64,000 bases of DNA. Source: Marinirhabdus gelatinilytica. Its GTDB lineage: Bacteria; Bacteroidota; Bacteroidia; Flavobacteriales; Flavobacteriaceae. A model generated the notes under the pieces. The model was not told where the DNA came from. It worked only from the letters and a program-made list of their open reading frames with translations, and did no database searches. The translations under genes were made by a program, and so were the position numbers. The stretch is from NCBI RefSeq assembly GCF_003353425.1, contig NZ_QRAO01000003.1, forward strand, positions 407,941 through 471,940. The letters run 5' to 3'. Shown here piece after piece: positions 51,633 to 60,245 of the stretch. Numbering within the stretch: the first letter of the stretch is position 1; every line of letters begins with the position of its first letter.

Positions 51633-53096
51633 ATGCAACCCTTACACATATTACTCTTGATTGGAGGTTATTTTGGAGTTTTATTGCTCATTTCATTTCT
51701 CACGAACAAAGGCGGCAGTAATTCAGATTTTTTTAAGGCAGGGAAACAATCGCCATGGTATCTGGTGGCATTTGGAATGATTGGCGCCTCGTTGAGCGGG
51801 GTTACCTTTATTTCGGTGCCGGGAAATGTGGAGGCAGATAGTTTCAGTTATTTTCAAGTAGTCTTGGGATATACCGTTGGGTATGCTGTGATTGGCTTAG
51901 TGCTACTTCCATTGTATTATAGGCTTAACCTTACGTCTATCTATACTTACCTGGAAGGAAGGTTTGGGGTTGCCTCCTATAAAACCGGCGCCTCGTTTTT
52001 TTTACTTTCAAGGATCGTTGGGGCGAGTTTCAGATTGTATTTGGTGGCGATAGTGCTCCAGGATTTGGTTTTTGACAAAATGCCCTTTTTTGGCCAGCAA
52101 GGTGTTCCCTTCTGGGTCACGGTGACCATTACCATATTGCTCATCTGGCTATACACCTTTAAAAGTGGTATTAAAACCATTGTATGGACGGACACCCTGC
52201 AGACACTGTTCATGCTCTTGGCATTGGGGGTTGGCATCTATTATGTATCAGAGGGCCTAGGGATTGCAGGAGGCAACATTATAAACACCCTTGCTGAAAG
52301 CGATATGTCGCAGATTTTCTTTTTTGAAGATTACAAGAGCGGGCAGTACTTTTTTAAGCAATTTATAAGCGGTGCCTTTATAGCTATTGTTATGACAGGG
52401 CTGGACCAGGATATGATGCAAAAGAACCTTACCTGCCGAAACTTGAAAGATGCACAGAAAAACATGTTCTGGTTCACCGTAGTACTTACTATTGTAAATA
52501 TAATTTTCTTGGGCTTAGGTTTACTGCTAACGCTCTACGCACAGCAAAACGGAATTGATGCAGTTAAGGATAAATTATTCTCTACCATCGCAGTAGATTC
52601 TGGTTTGGGTATGGGCCTTGCCATATTTTTTCTGCTGGGACTCATTGCAGCAGCCTACAGTAGTGCGGATAGTGCATTGACTTCTCTCACAACCTCGTTC
52701 AGTATAGATATTTTGGGGATTGAGAAGAAAAAAAGCCCTGCAGAACAGATCAAGATTCGGAAACGCGTACACATAGTGATGTCCCTGGTGCTCATTTTTG
52801 TGATTATATTTTTCAACTATGTGATAGGGGATGCTTCGGTAATCGTGAAACTGTTTGTTTTTGCAGGATATACGTACGGACCTTTATTGGGGCTGTATGC
52901 TTTTGGGCTTTTCAGCAAATGGAGCGTGAAGGATAGATGGGTACCGCTCATAGCCATAGCCACACCCTTTGTGGGTTATGCCATTAGCTATGCAAGTCTG
53001 GAATGGTTTAATTTTGAATTCGGTTTCTTTATATTGATCCTTAATGGATTATTAACCTTTCTTGGACTAGTACTGGTTCGTGCTAAGGAGCACTAA
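51633..53096 (+). CDS. sodium:solute symporter (SSS family), second copy
   Basis: This 487-residue membrane protein has about 13 predicted helices and SSS markers: SDFFKAGKQSPWYLVAFGMI, GASLSGVTFISVPGN near residue 55, TFKSGIKTIVWTDTLQT, TGLDQDMMQKNLTCRN and AAYSSADSALTSLTTSFSID. It lacks the coiled-coil insertion and the small partner gene of the first SSS gene. Substrate is unknown. Its last 30 bp overlap the end of the convergent CoA-binding gene. TATTTTTA upstream may be its -7 box. Confidence 0.92.
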   Translation: MQPLHILLLIGGYFGVLLLISFLTNKGGSNSDFFKAGKQSPWYLVAFGMIGASLSGVTFISVPGNVEADSFSYFQVVLGYTVGYAVIGLVLLPLYYRLNLTSIYTYLEGRFGVASYKTGASFFLLSRIVGASFRLYLVAIVLQDLVFDKMPFFGQQGVPFWVTVTITILLIWLYTFKSGIKTIVWTDTLQTLFMLLALGVGIYYVSEGLGIAGGNIINTLAESDMSQIFFFEDYKSGQYFFKQFISGAFIAIVMTGLDQDMMQKNLTCRNLKDAQKNMFWFTVVLTIVNIIFLGLGLLLTLYAQQNGIDAVKDKLFSTIAVDSGLGMGLAIFFLLGLIAAAYSSADSALTSLTTSFSIDILGIEKKKSPAEQIKIRKRVHIVMSLVLIFVIIFFNYVIGDASVIVKLFVFAGYTYGPLLGLYAFGLFSKWSVKDRWVPLIAIATPFVGYAISYASLEWFNFEFGFFILILNGLLTFLGLVLVRAKEH

Positions 53097-53426
53097 TGTA
53101 CAGGCCACCTCTACTTCAACCCTCTCGCTACGAAGCAGTTCGTAGAATTCAGGATTCTCGGTCCCAGGGTTAAAAACAACACGTTTCGGTTTGAGTGAAA
53201 TTATATAATTATAATATTCCTCTTGTCTTTTAGGGTTTAAATATAAGGTTACGGTGTGTATGTTTTCAAAAGGAATTTTCTCTGCAGCAATCTCTACCCC
53301 AGCTACAACACCTTTGCGCAACCCTATGGCCTCAACCTCAACATTATAGGCTGCCAGTCTTTGTATGGCTATGTTAGAATACCTGTTGGGTTTTAGGCTT
53401 GCACCCACTACTAGTGTTTTTTTCAT
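53067..53426 (-). CDS. CoA-binding domain protein
   Basis: From the ATG at 53424-53426 the protein is 119 residues: KKTLVVGASLKPNRYSNIAI, GLRKGVVAGVEI, TLYLNPKRQEEYYNYII and VVFNPGTENPEFYELL. This is the small YccU-like CoA-binding fold (related to the N-terminal half of succinyl-CoA synthetase alpha). The longer frame would add a 15-residue tail from an upstream ATG and is less likely. Its 3' end overlaps the SSS gene tail-to-tail by 30 bp, which can produce antisense pairing of the two messages. Confidence 0.88.
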   Translation of the reverse strand: MKKTLVVGASLKPNRYSNIAIQRLAAYNVEVEAIGLRKGVVAGVEIAAEKIPFENIHTVTLYLNPKRQEEYYNYIISLKPKRVVFNPGTENPEFYELLRSERVEVEVACTLVLLSTNQY

Positions 53427-53691
53427 CTGTATATAAAATTTGATAAGGTGGAAAATGGAATGCCCAAACATTTATTTTTGGTGTGCTTGCGATATGTTGA
53501 TGGGCATTTCATAACGCTAAATTTCAAGATAATTTTTCAGCTATTTTAATCAAGAAACCCAAAAGTGTGTTAAAATTGAAATGTGCTGTAACAATAGCAA
53601 ACTCCTTCCGTCTATATAATAGAAATATTTCAAGTTTTTGTTGTGAAAATTTTTACGTTGATGGTTAGTGTTAATAATAGCAGCAAAAACG

Positions 53692-53720
53692 AAAACCCAG
53701 GGTTCTAGACTCTGGGTTTT
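53692..53720 (+). terminator. terminator-like hairpin 1
   Basis: AAAACCCAG (53692-53700) pairs with CTGGGTTTT (53712-53720) around an 11-base loop, followed by TATTT. No gene ends nearby on the plus strand. Confidence 0.7.
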
Positions 53721-53860
53721 TATTTAAGAAATGTTACTAAAAAGTTAATTATAGCAAATCATTGAAACTTTTGATATTTCAACAAGTCTTATAAAATATA
53801 AAGCCTAACAGTTTATAAATTATTTGAATTAGCCTTTAAAAAATTTACTATATGTAGGCA

Positions 53861-53893
53861 AAAACCTCCCGAAGCTATTTGGGAGGTTTTTTT
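53861..53893 (+). terminator. terminator-like hairpin 2
   Basis: AAAACCTCCC (53861-53870) pairs perfectly with GGGAGGTTTT (53881-53890), loop 10 bases, and seven T in a row at the end. It is a textbook intrinsic terminator with no ORF before it. Confidence 0.85.
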
Positions 53894-53896
53894 AAT

Positions 53897-53920
53897 ATAC
53901 CCTGTAAAGGGTATTTTTTT
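53897..53920 (+). terminator. terminator-like hairpin 3
   Basis: ATACCC (53897-53902) pairs with GGGTAT (53909-53914), loop 6 bases, then six T. It follows hairpin 2 after only a few bases, so it may be a backup terminator. Confidence 0.65.
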
Positions 53921-53959
53921 GAAGCTATACGCTGTGTACTTTTGAAACTTAGATAATTG

Positions 53960-53988
53960 ACTAAAATCTGAGGAGTTTTAGTTTTTTT
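53960..53988 (+). terminator. terminator-like hairpin 4
   Basis: ACTAAAA (53960-53966) pairs with TTTTAGT (53976-53982), loop 9 bases, then TTTTTT. The stem is AT-rich and weak. It lies just after the possible -7 box at 53937-53944. Confidence 0.5.
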
Positions 53989-53991
53989 GTT

Positions 53992-54023
53992 AAAGAGCCG
54001 TGTTTGGGGAAACGCGGCTCTTT
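53992..54023. terminator. terminator-like hairpin 5 (possibly also serving fabH)
   Basis: AAAGAGCCG (53992-54000) pairs with CGGCTCTTT (54015-54023), with GTTT/AAAC extending the stem and a GGGG loop. T-rich tracts are present on both sides, so it could stop a plus-strand RNA or the minus-strand fabH message, whose stop codon is about 85 bp away. Confidence 0.78.
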
Positions 54024-54106
54024 TCTTTTCCGGAATACTATTTAGTGTCCAAGTTAAAGGTAGCTAGATATCCTTACTTGGGTAAGCAAATAACAAAGCA
54101 CCAAAG

Positions 54107-55111
54107 CTACCACCGTATAATTGCACTCCCCCAGGTAAAACCACTACCAAAAGCAGCCAATACCACTAGGTCCCCTTTTTTTATCTTACCCTGCTCCCAA
54201 GCTTCAGACAGTGCAATGGGGATAGAGGCCGCAGTGGTGTTTCCATATTTTTGGATATTGTTGAACACTTGGTCGTCACTCAACCGCATCTTTTTCTGTA
54301 TAAATTGAGAGATACGCAAATTGGCCTGGTGCGGGATAAGCATATCGATGTCCGAAGCCTGCAGCTTGTTCGCCTCCAGCCCTTCGTTTATTACTTCGGC
54401 AAAGCGTACCACGGCGTGCTTGAACACAAACTGGCCATTCATATACGGATAATAGGGAATATCCTCCTGTGGATTCTCAGCAATGATCTCTGGCACCCAA
54501 TGGTTGGTGCTGGGCCCTTGCAATGCTAGCTCATCTTTATGTTTACCTTGAGAATGTAAGTGCGTGGAAAGTATGCCGCCCTCCCCTTCATTTCTTGATA
54601 CTACTGCAGCTCCTGCCCCATCGCCAAAAATCACCGAGACTCCTCTTCCACGTGTGGTAAAATCTAGTCCGCCACTATGGTTCTCTGAACCAATTACGAG
54701 GACGTTTTTATACATCCCGGTTTTTATAAATTGGTCTGCCACAGAAATAGCATACACAAACCCGCTACACTGGTTACGCACATCCAAGGCAGGAATAGTA
54801 CGCATTCCCATAAGCTCCTGTACCTGCACTCCCCCTCCAGGGAAATACATATCTGGGCTCAGCGTCGCAAACACGATCATATTTATATCCTTGGGCGACA
54901 GGCTGGCACGCTCCAGAGCGATTGTTGCAGCCTTCACTCCCATTATCGAAGTAGAATTTCCATCGCCTTTTTTAATGTGACGACGCTCCTTGATCCCCGT
55001 TCGCTCTTGGATCCACGCATCGTTGGTGTCCATTAATTTAGAAAGATCCTCGTTGGTGACCACATTTTCCGGAACATAATGCCCAAGGCCACTAATTTTT
55101 GATGTAAACAT
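54107..55111 (-). CDS. fabH: 3-oxoacyl-ACP synthase III
   Basis: This 334-residue thiolase-fold enzyme has the catalytic Cys115 in DVRNQCSGFVYAI, His in DMLIPHQANLRISQ and Asn in QKYGNTTAASIPIAL, the FabH triad. It starts with KISGLGHYVPENVVTN. It condenses acetyl-CoA or a branched-chain acyl-CoA with malonyl-ACP to begin fatty-acid synthesis. It stands alone here, not in a plsX-rpmF operon, so it may be a second FabH-like copy (starting unit or side pathway). Confidence 0.93.
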   Translation of the reverse strand: MFTSKISGLGHYVPENVVTNEDLSKLMDTNDAWIQERTGIKERRHIKKGDGNSTSIMGVKAATIALERASLSPKDINMIVFATLSPDMYFPGGGVQVQELMGMRTIPALDVRNQCSGFVYAISVADQFIKTGMYKNVLVIGSENHSGGLDFTTRGRGVSVIFGDGAGAAVVSRNEGEGGILSTHLHSQGKHKDELALQGPSTNHWVPEIIAENPQEDIPYYPYMNGQFVFKHAVVRFAEVINEGLEANKLQASDIDMLIPHQANLRISQFIQKKMRLSDDQVFNNIQKYGNTTAASIPIALSEAWEQGKIKKGDLVVLAAFGSGFTWGSAIIRW

Positions 55112-55174
55112 AGGTCTATTGAAATAACTTGGGAAAGATACCTATTTAAAGGTTTGAACCGAAATTTTCTGAAA

Positions 55175-55203
55175 TTTGTTGTTATGCACGCATAGTAAGT
55201 TTG
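55175..55203 (+). promoter_or_regulatory. promoter of the S9 peptidase gene
   Basis: TTTG (55175-55178), 17 bp, then TAAGTTTG (55196-55203) match the Bacteroidota consensus. Transcription would begin near 55210. This rules out the ATG at 55176 as the start and leaves a leader of about 90 bases before the ATG at 55302. Confidence 0.72.
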
Positions 55204-55301
55204 TCGCCCCCTCTTACCCTAATTTCCTAAAGCTTCTTAGTTGCCATTCCCGTTTCTGTTTCACTGTGAAAATGCGTATCTTGACTGAAAATTTATGCAT
55301 C

Positions 55302-57755
55302 ATGAAAAAACTCACCACTTTAATCGTGTTCCTACTGTTGGGAACATCATTTCTTGCTCAGGAAACCACTGGTTACCAGCAACCCCCAAAGGAAATTTTA
55401 GACCTAGTAGATGCTCCCTTGGCACCCTCGGTATTAATGGACGATGCTGCTGAAAATGTTGTGCTGCTATACCGCGATCGCTATAAAAGCATACAGGAAC
55501 TTTCAGAAATTGAGCTACGCTTGGGTGGACTCCGGATAAATCCCAAGACCAACATAGGGAGCCGTACCAATTATTACAACAATATAGAGGTTAAGAAAGC
55601 TTCAGCCAAAGAAGGGAAACAGGTTGCGGGACTACCACAAAACCCTCGCCTGTCTGGTTTCTCATGGTCGCCCAACCAGAAGATGATCGCTTTCCTGAAT
55701 ACTTCTACCGAAGGTGTTGCGGTGTGGATTTTGGATATTGAAAATGCAACCGTAAAAAAAATCACGCCACCCAACGTAAATGCAAACTTGCGCGACGCCA
55801 TTAACTGGTTTAAGGATAGTAATGCGCTCCTGGTAAAGATGCTCCCCGATAGCAGAAAAGAACTCATAAATACCGCCGAAGCAGTCCCCACGGGTCCAAC
55901 CATCTCTGTAAGCGATGGTGCCAAAGCGCAGAACAGAACCTATCAAGATCTCTTGAAGAACCCAAATGACGAAGCCAATTTTGAGCAATTGGCACTTTCA
56001 GAAATAAAAAAGGTGACCATTGGCGGGATGGTTGCAGACTTTTTACCAAAGGGCATGTACCGCAGTATCAGTTTTTCGCCAGATGGGGAATATGTACTCG
56101 TTTCAGAAATACAAAAACCGTTCTCCTATTTGGTACCCTATTACAGATTTCCGTATACAGAAACGGTATATTCAAAAACTGGAAATGAAGTGCACCTGGT
56201 GAACAATGTCCCTTTGGACGAGGTGAGACCAAAAGGTTTTATGGCAACCCGAACAGGAAAACGAAATATGTCATGGCGTGACGACAAACCCGCTACATTG
56301 TATTACGTAGAGGCACAAGATGGTGGTGACCCAGAGAACAAGGTGGGGTATCGTGATATTGTATACCAACTGGAAGCTCCATTTACGGGAAGAGGCATCC
56401 AGATCACCAAGACCAAAAATCGGTTTTCAGGAATTACCTGGGGTAACGAGACCACTGCCATTGCGTATGATTATTGGTGGAATGACCGGAACACCAAAAC
56501 CTATCTTTTCAATCCGCAGGACCCTGGAGCAGAAGCGAAAATAGTTAGCGACCGAAATTACCAGGACCGGTACAGCGATCCAGGGAATTTTGTGACCAAG
56601 CGCAACCAGTATAACCGATATGTGCTTTCTATGGATAAAGGAACAGCCTATTTAATGGGGGCAGGCTATTCTGAAGAGGGACAATTCCCGTTTATAGATG
56701 AATTTGACCTACAATCACAAAACACCAAAAGGATCTATCAATCGTCCTATACCGACAAAAAAGAGACGCTTGTGGACGCTGTAGATTTGAGCAAGGGGAA
56801 AGTTTTGGTGCGTATTGAATCGCCCAATGAGTATCCAAATTATTATTTCAGAAATATTAAAAAGAAAGAGAGTTTAAGCCCCGTTACCTCTTTTGAAAAC
56901 CCTTACAAGAGCTTACAGAACGTACATAAAGAAGTAATAACCTACAAGCGGGATGACGGACTGGAACTACAGGGAACCCTGTATCTTCCCGTAGGCTATG
57001 ACAAAAGCAAAAAAGAGAAAATGCCCATGATTCTCTGGGCGTATCCACGAGAATTTAAGGACAAGAACAGTGCTTCACAAAACACTACAAACCCCAACGA
57101 GTTTATATATCCTTACTATGGAAGTCCCATTTATTGGGTTACCCGCGGGTATGTAGTACTGGATGATGCTGCCTTCCCTATTGTAGGAGAGGGAGATGAA
57201 GAGCCTAACGATACCTTCAGGGAACAGTTAGTAGGTAATGCCAAAGCGGCCATAGATGCTGTAGATGCACTTGGCTACATAGATAGGGATCGAGTTGCGG
57301 TAGGCGGCCACAGCTATGGTGCTTTTATGGTTGCAAACCTTTTGAGCCACAGCGACCTGTTTGCCGCAGGAATTGCCAGAAGTGGTGCATATAACCGTAC
57401 ATTAACCCCTTTTGGTTTCCAAAGTGAGCAGCGTAGCTATTGGGACTCGCCAGATACCTATTACACGATGTCACCCTTTATGCATGCCGATAAGATGAAA
57501 ACTCCACTATTATTGATCCACGGTGAAGCAGATAACAATTCGGGTACGTATCCGTTGCAAAGTGAACGTTACTTTAATGCCCTTAAAGGACTGGGAGCTC
57601 CGGCAAGATTGGTAATGCTACCAAAGGAAAGTCATGGGTATAGAGCCAAAGAAAGTATTTTGCATCTCTTGTGGGAGCAAGACACTTGGCTGGAAGACTA
57701 CGTTAAGAACAAGAGTGAGAACAGTCTTAAAACTACATCAGAAATAAAGAAATAA
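55302..57755 (+). CDS. secreted S9 family (prolyl oligopeptidase-like) peptidase
   Basis: From the ATG at 55302 the protein is 817 residues with a signal peptide (KKLTTLIVFLLLGTSFLAQ). The first ~550 residues look like a beta-propeller (SGFSWSPNQKMIAFLN, YRSISFSPDGEYVLVSE). The C-terminal alpha/beta hydrolase domain shows Ser in VGGHSYGAFMV, Asp in LIHGEADNNSG and His in PKESHGYRAKE. Members cut short peptides, often after Pro, or release dipeptides. No T9SS domain is seen, so a periplasmic role in peptide use is likely. It has its own promoter and a strong terminator. Confidence 0.94.
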   Translation: MKKLTTLIVFLLLGTSFLAQETTGYQQPPKEILDLVDAPLAPSVLMDDAAENVVLLYRDRYKSIQELSEIELRLGGLRINPKTNIGSRTNYYNNIEVKKASAKEGKQVAGLPQNPRLSGFSWSPNQKMIAFLNTSTEGVAVWILDIENATVKKITPPNVNANLRDAINWFKDSNALLVKMLPDSRKELINTAEAVPTGPTISVSDGAKAQNRTYQDLLKNPNDEANFEQLALSEIKKVTIGGMVADFLPKGMYRSISFSPDGEYVLVSEIQKPFSYLVPYYRFPYTETVYSKTGNEVHLVNNVPLDEVRPKGFMATRTGKRNMSWRDDKPATLYYVEAQDGGDPENKVGYRDIVYQLEAPFTGRGIQITKTKNRFSGITWGNETTAIAYDYWWNDRNTKTYLFNPQDPGAEAKIVSDRNYQDRYSDPGNFVTKRNQYNRYVLSMDKGTAYLMGAGYSEEGQFPFIDEFDLQSQNTKRIYQSSYTDKKETLVDAVDLSKGKVLVRIESPNEYPNYYFRNIKKKESLSPVTSFENPYKSLQNVHKEVITYKRDDGLELQGTLYLPVGYDKSKKEKMPMILWAYPREFKDKNSASQNTTNPNEFIYPYYGSPIYWVTRGYVVLDDAAFPIVGEGDEEPNDTFREQLVGNAKAAIDAVDALGYIDRDRVAVGGHSYGAFMVANLLSHSDLFAAGIARSGAYNRTLTPFGFQSEQRSYWDSPDTYYTMSPFMHADKMKTPLLLIHGEADNNSGTYPLQSERYFNALKGLGAPARLVMLPKESHGYRAKESILHLLWEQDTWLEDYVKNKSENSLKTTSEIKK

Positions 57756-57762
57756 AAATAAT

Positions 57763-57790
57763 GAAAGGGAAGCCGTAAAGCTTCCCTTTC
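57763..57790. terminator. terminator after the S9 peptidase gene
   Basis: Perfect 11-bp arms GAAAGGGAAGC (57763-57773) and GCTTCCCTTTC (57780-57790) with a 6-base loop, 8 bp after the stop codon. The following sequence (TTAAAAC) is only weakly T-rich. Confidence 0.8.
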
Positions 57791-57918
57791 TTAAAACAAC
57801 CTAACCAATAAATAATAGAAAGTTACTCTTTTTCATAGCAATTCTATTATCCCATTTTGATTACCATAAAGATACGATTTTGTTTAAGTTAACTATAATT
57901 GATTTAAACAAAAAATTG

Positions 57919-59238
57919 TTAAAGTTTTGATGTTGAATACTCTTTATATTGATTGATCACTACATCTGCTCCAAGATCGTTCAATAGATTATAGAGACCG
58001 AAAAAAGTTCTGTTGATGTACAGAAAATGTTTGGAGCCTCTATTTCCGTTCATTTTACGTAATTCGGGGTCTTTTGAATATTTGTCGCTCATTTCAGCTA
58101 TTTTCCCGAAGAAGTTTTTATCACTAAAATCAAATCGCTCGTGATGGAACGGTTGTGTGAACAAACTGAGCATCTCGTGAAACAATTCTGAAAAAAACTC
58201 GGTCTCAGCTTCAGAATCACTTGCTTTCAAGATTTCCAGCTGGTAGAGCTTCTCCAAGAAAATATTTGGGTTGTCTATATTTTCTGGTACCGCAAGCTCA
58301 AAATAAGGTGTATAAAATTCTTCAGGCACTTCTTTTATGCATCCAAAGTCTATGGCGATTAATGTTCCTTCTTCCGATACCAAAAAGTTTCCAGGGTGAG
58401 GATCTGCGTGAACTTTCTTGAGGACATGCATCTGGTACATATAAAAATCCCACAATGCCTGTCCAAGTTTGTTCGCCTTCTCAGGATCTTGGTTACTCTT
58501 GGTGAATTCTGAAAGGTGCTGCCCTTCCATCCAATCCATCGTAATTATTTTTTCGTTGGAGAGATCTTGGTAATACTCCGGAAAAGTTAAATTGGGAATA
58601 TGTGCGCAAGATTCAGTAATTTGTTTGCTTTGTTGAACCTCTAATATATAATCGGTTTCCTCGATTAACTTTCCTTCAACTTCCTTAAAATATTTCTCGC
58701 TGTCCCTTCCCTTGATATTGAACATTTTCATGGCAACTGGCTTTACCAATGCCAAGTCACTACTTATACTCTCCGCAACCCCTGGGTACTGGATTTTCAC
58801 AGCTAGTTTTTTTTGGTCTTTATAAGCTTCGTGTACTTGGCCAATGCTAGCAGCAGCAACAGATTGTGCATTAAAATCATCGTACAATTTATCTGGTGAC
58901 ATGCCAAAATACCTCAAAAATGTCCTTCGAACCAAAGGAGCGGACAAAGGTGGGACCGAGAATTGCGCCAATGAGAATTTTTCTACGTAGGCCTTGGGCA
59001 TAATGTTTTTTTCCATACTCAACATTTGAGCTACCTTGAGTGCAGATCCTTTCAGGTTCTTGAGACCATCGTAAATATCGGCAGCATTTTCTTGGTTGAG
59101 CTTATCCTTGCTAGTGGTGCCATCTACCAATTTCTCACCATAATACTTCAAATAATTACCACCAACTTTAACACCTGTCTTTACCAGCTGTGTAGCTCGT
59201 GATATTTTTCCCGTGGGTATGCTGTCTAGTGTTTTCAA
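57919..59238 (-). CDS. AarF/ABC1/UbiB kinase-like protein
   Basis: This 439-residue protein has the ABC1 core: AQMLSMEKNIMPKAYVEKFS with the KxGQ-like region, AAASIGQVHEAYKDQKKLAV, VKIQYPGVAESISSDLALV, EETDYILEVQQ, HADPHPGNFLVSEEG and AIDFGCIKEV. UbiB-type proteins are atypical ATP-using proteins linked to quinone synthesis and lipid transport. It is 40 bp downstream of a TetR-type regulator gene, so the two are probably regulated together. Confidence 0.93.
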   Translation of the reverse strand: MKTLDSIPTGKISRATQLVKTGVKVGGNYLKYYGEKLVDGTTSKDKLNQENAADIYDGLKNLKGSALKVAQMLSMEKNIMPKAYVEKFSLAQFSVPPLSAPLVRRTFLRYFGMSPDKLYDDFNAQSVAAASIGQVHEAYKDQKKLAVKIQYPGVAESISSDLALVKPVAMKMFNIKGRDSEKYFKEVEGKLIEETDYILEVQQSKQITESCAHIPNLTFPEYYQDLSNEKIITMDWMEGQHLSEFTKSNQDPEKANKLGQALWDFYMYQMHVLKKVHADPHPGNFLVSEEGTLIAIDFGCIKEVPEEFYTPYFELAVPENIDNPNIFLEKLYQLEILKASDSEAETEFFSELFHEMLSLFTQPFHHERFDFSDKNFFGKIAEMSDKYSKDPELRKMNGNRGSKHFLYINRTFFGLYNLLNDLGADVVINQYKEYSTSKL

Positions 59239-59278
59239 ATAAAAAGTGGATTAAAATATAATTGCAATATTGAGTTGT

Positions 59279-59971
59279 TTAACTGTTTGAGGTTTGCGGT
59301 TGATGGCCGAAACGTTCCTTCCACAAATATTTCCCGAAATCCAGCACACTTTCCAAGGGCGTTGTTTGAAAGACGTCGAAAACCGCACGAACCGATTTCT
59401 CGATGACCACATCTGTCTTCTCGAAATTCGGAGAATTATCTTCCATCCAATATTTCAGGATAAACAATGTTTGCAACCAAGCTCCTTCAGAAAATACGGA
59501 AACGGGTTGTTTTAATATTTCCAACTGTTTTTCCTCGTTGCCCTCCTCGATCAAGCTCCCCGAAAATTCCTTTACCCTAAGTCGCAGCCCTTTTAACTGG
59601 CGAAGGTTTTTCATCATATCCTGTTTCTCCTTTAAAGCAAAGAGCACATAGCTCCTATTGGCCGTGAGCATTTCAAAAAAGGTAAAAAAGAAAGTAAGCA
59701 TCTTCTCTTTGTTGCTGAATTGCCCATACCCCTTATTTTGGTGCGCCAATTTCATGGAATGGTCAAAAAAGCTGTTCCAGATTTCTTGTTGTAAACCCTC
59801 AAAGCTTCCAAAGTTCTTATAAAACTCCGCCTCTGTGGTGTTTTGTTCCTTACAAAATTTATAAACGCTTTTGGGCAGTCGCTCATTCTCTAGGACATAT
59901 TCCATATAACCAGCTATGATAGTATCCCTGGCTGTCCTTTTTTTTGAAGTAGTTGTTTTTTTCGCACTCAT
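59279..59971 (-). CDS. TetR-family-type regulator
   Basis: From the ATG at 59969-59971 the protein is about 230 residues. The N-terminal region (RTARDTIIAGYMEYVLENER, PKSVYKFCKEQNTTEAEFYK) has the TetR helix-turn-helix layout, with the recognition helix around TEAEFYKNF. The C-terminal part is all-helical and would bind an effector. It precedes the AarF/ABC1 kinase gene in the same direction and diverges from htpG, so it likely controls that kinase and itself. Confidence 0.8.
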   Translation of the reverse strand: MSAKKTTTSKKRTARDTIIAGYMEYVLENERLPKSVYKFCKEQNTTEAEFYKNFGSFEGLQQEIWNSFFDHSMKLAHQNKGYGQFSNKEKMLTFFFTFFEMLTANRSYVLFALKEKQDMMKNLRQLKGLRLRVKEFSGSLIEEGNEEKQLEILKQPVSVFSEGAWLQTLFILKYWMEDNSPNFEKTDVVIEKSVRAVFDVFQTTPLESVLDFGKYLWKERFGHQPQTSNS

Positions 59972-60159
59972 ATCACTCTGTTTTATCAAACAGAAAATCA
60001 ATCATTTATGACTTTCTAATATGTGCAAAGATACAATTTGTTTAACCAAATTTAATTATCATTAAACAAAATGTTGTGTTAAAAATTGTGTCTTGAGGTT
60101 GTATCGAAAAAAACTTCCCATTTCTTTTTCGAGACGTAACTTTTCCTGTCGCAAGTTTG

Positions 60160-60172
60160 TGACAACCTGTCA
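60160..60172. promoter_or_regulatory. TGACA-N3-TGTCA palindrome upstream of htpG
   Basis: TGACA (60160-60164), ACC, TGTCA (60168-60172) form a perfect inverted repeat 74 bp before the htpG ATG, in the gap divergent to the TetR-type gene. It could be a heat-shock operator or the TetR-type regulator's own site; I cannot tell which from this sequence alone. Confidence 0.45.
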
Positions 60173-60245
60173 GCAATACAACTGTGGTATTTTCTTTGCC
60201 ATTCATGGGTAGATTAACATTTCAGCAAAACAAAAAACATACAAT

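Larger units (their letters stand above)
53427..54106. other. 680-bp gene-free region with five terminator-like hairpins
   Basis: No ORF with coding character is seen. The left 230 bp hold an inverted repeat (AATGCCCA at 53459-53466 with TGGGCATTT at 53501-53509) upstream of the CoA-binding gene. From 53692 to 54023 there are five hairpins, four of them followed directly by T-runs on the plus strand. A TACTTTTG box at 53937-53944, with TTTG 15 bp upstream, could start a plus-strand transcript of about 75 bases ending at the last hairpin. Together this suggests several short RNAs. Confidence 0.6.

Noticed and set aside
49031..51649. Longer N-terminus of the T9SS propeller protein starting at 51649
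   Set aside because: The extra 43 residues precede a perfect signal peptide and overlap the divergent transporter gene start; the start at 51520 is better.
55176..55301. Upstream start for the S9 peptidase
   Set aside because: The ATG at 55176 lies inside the -33 promoter box; the signal peptide begins at 55302.
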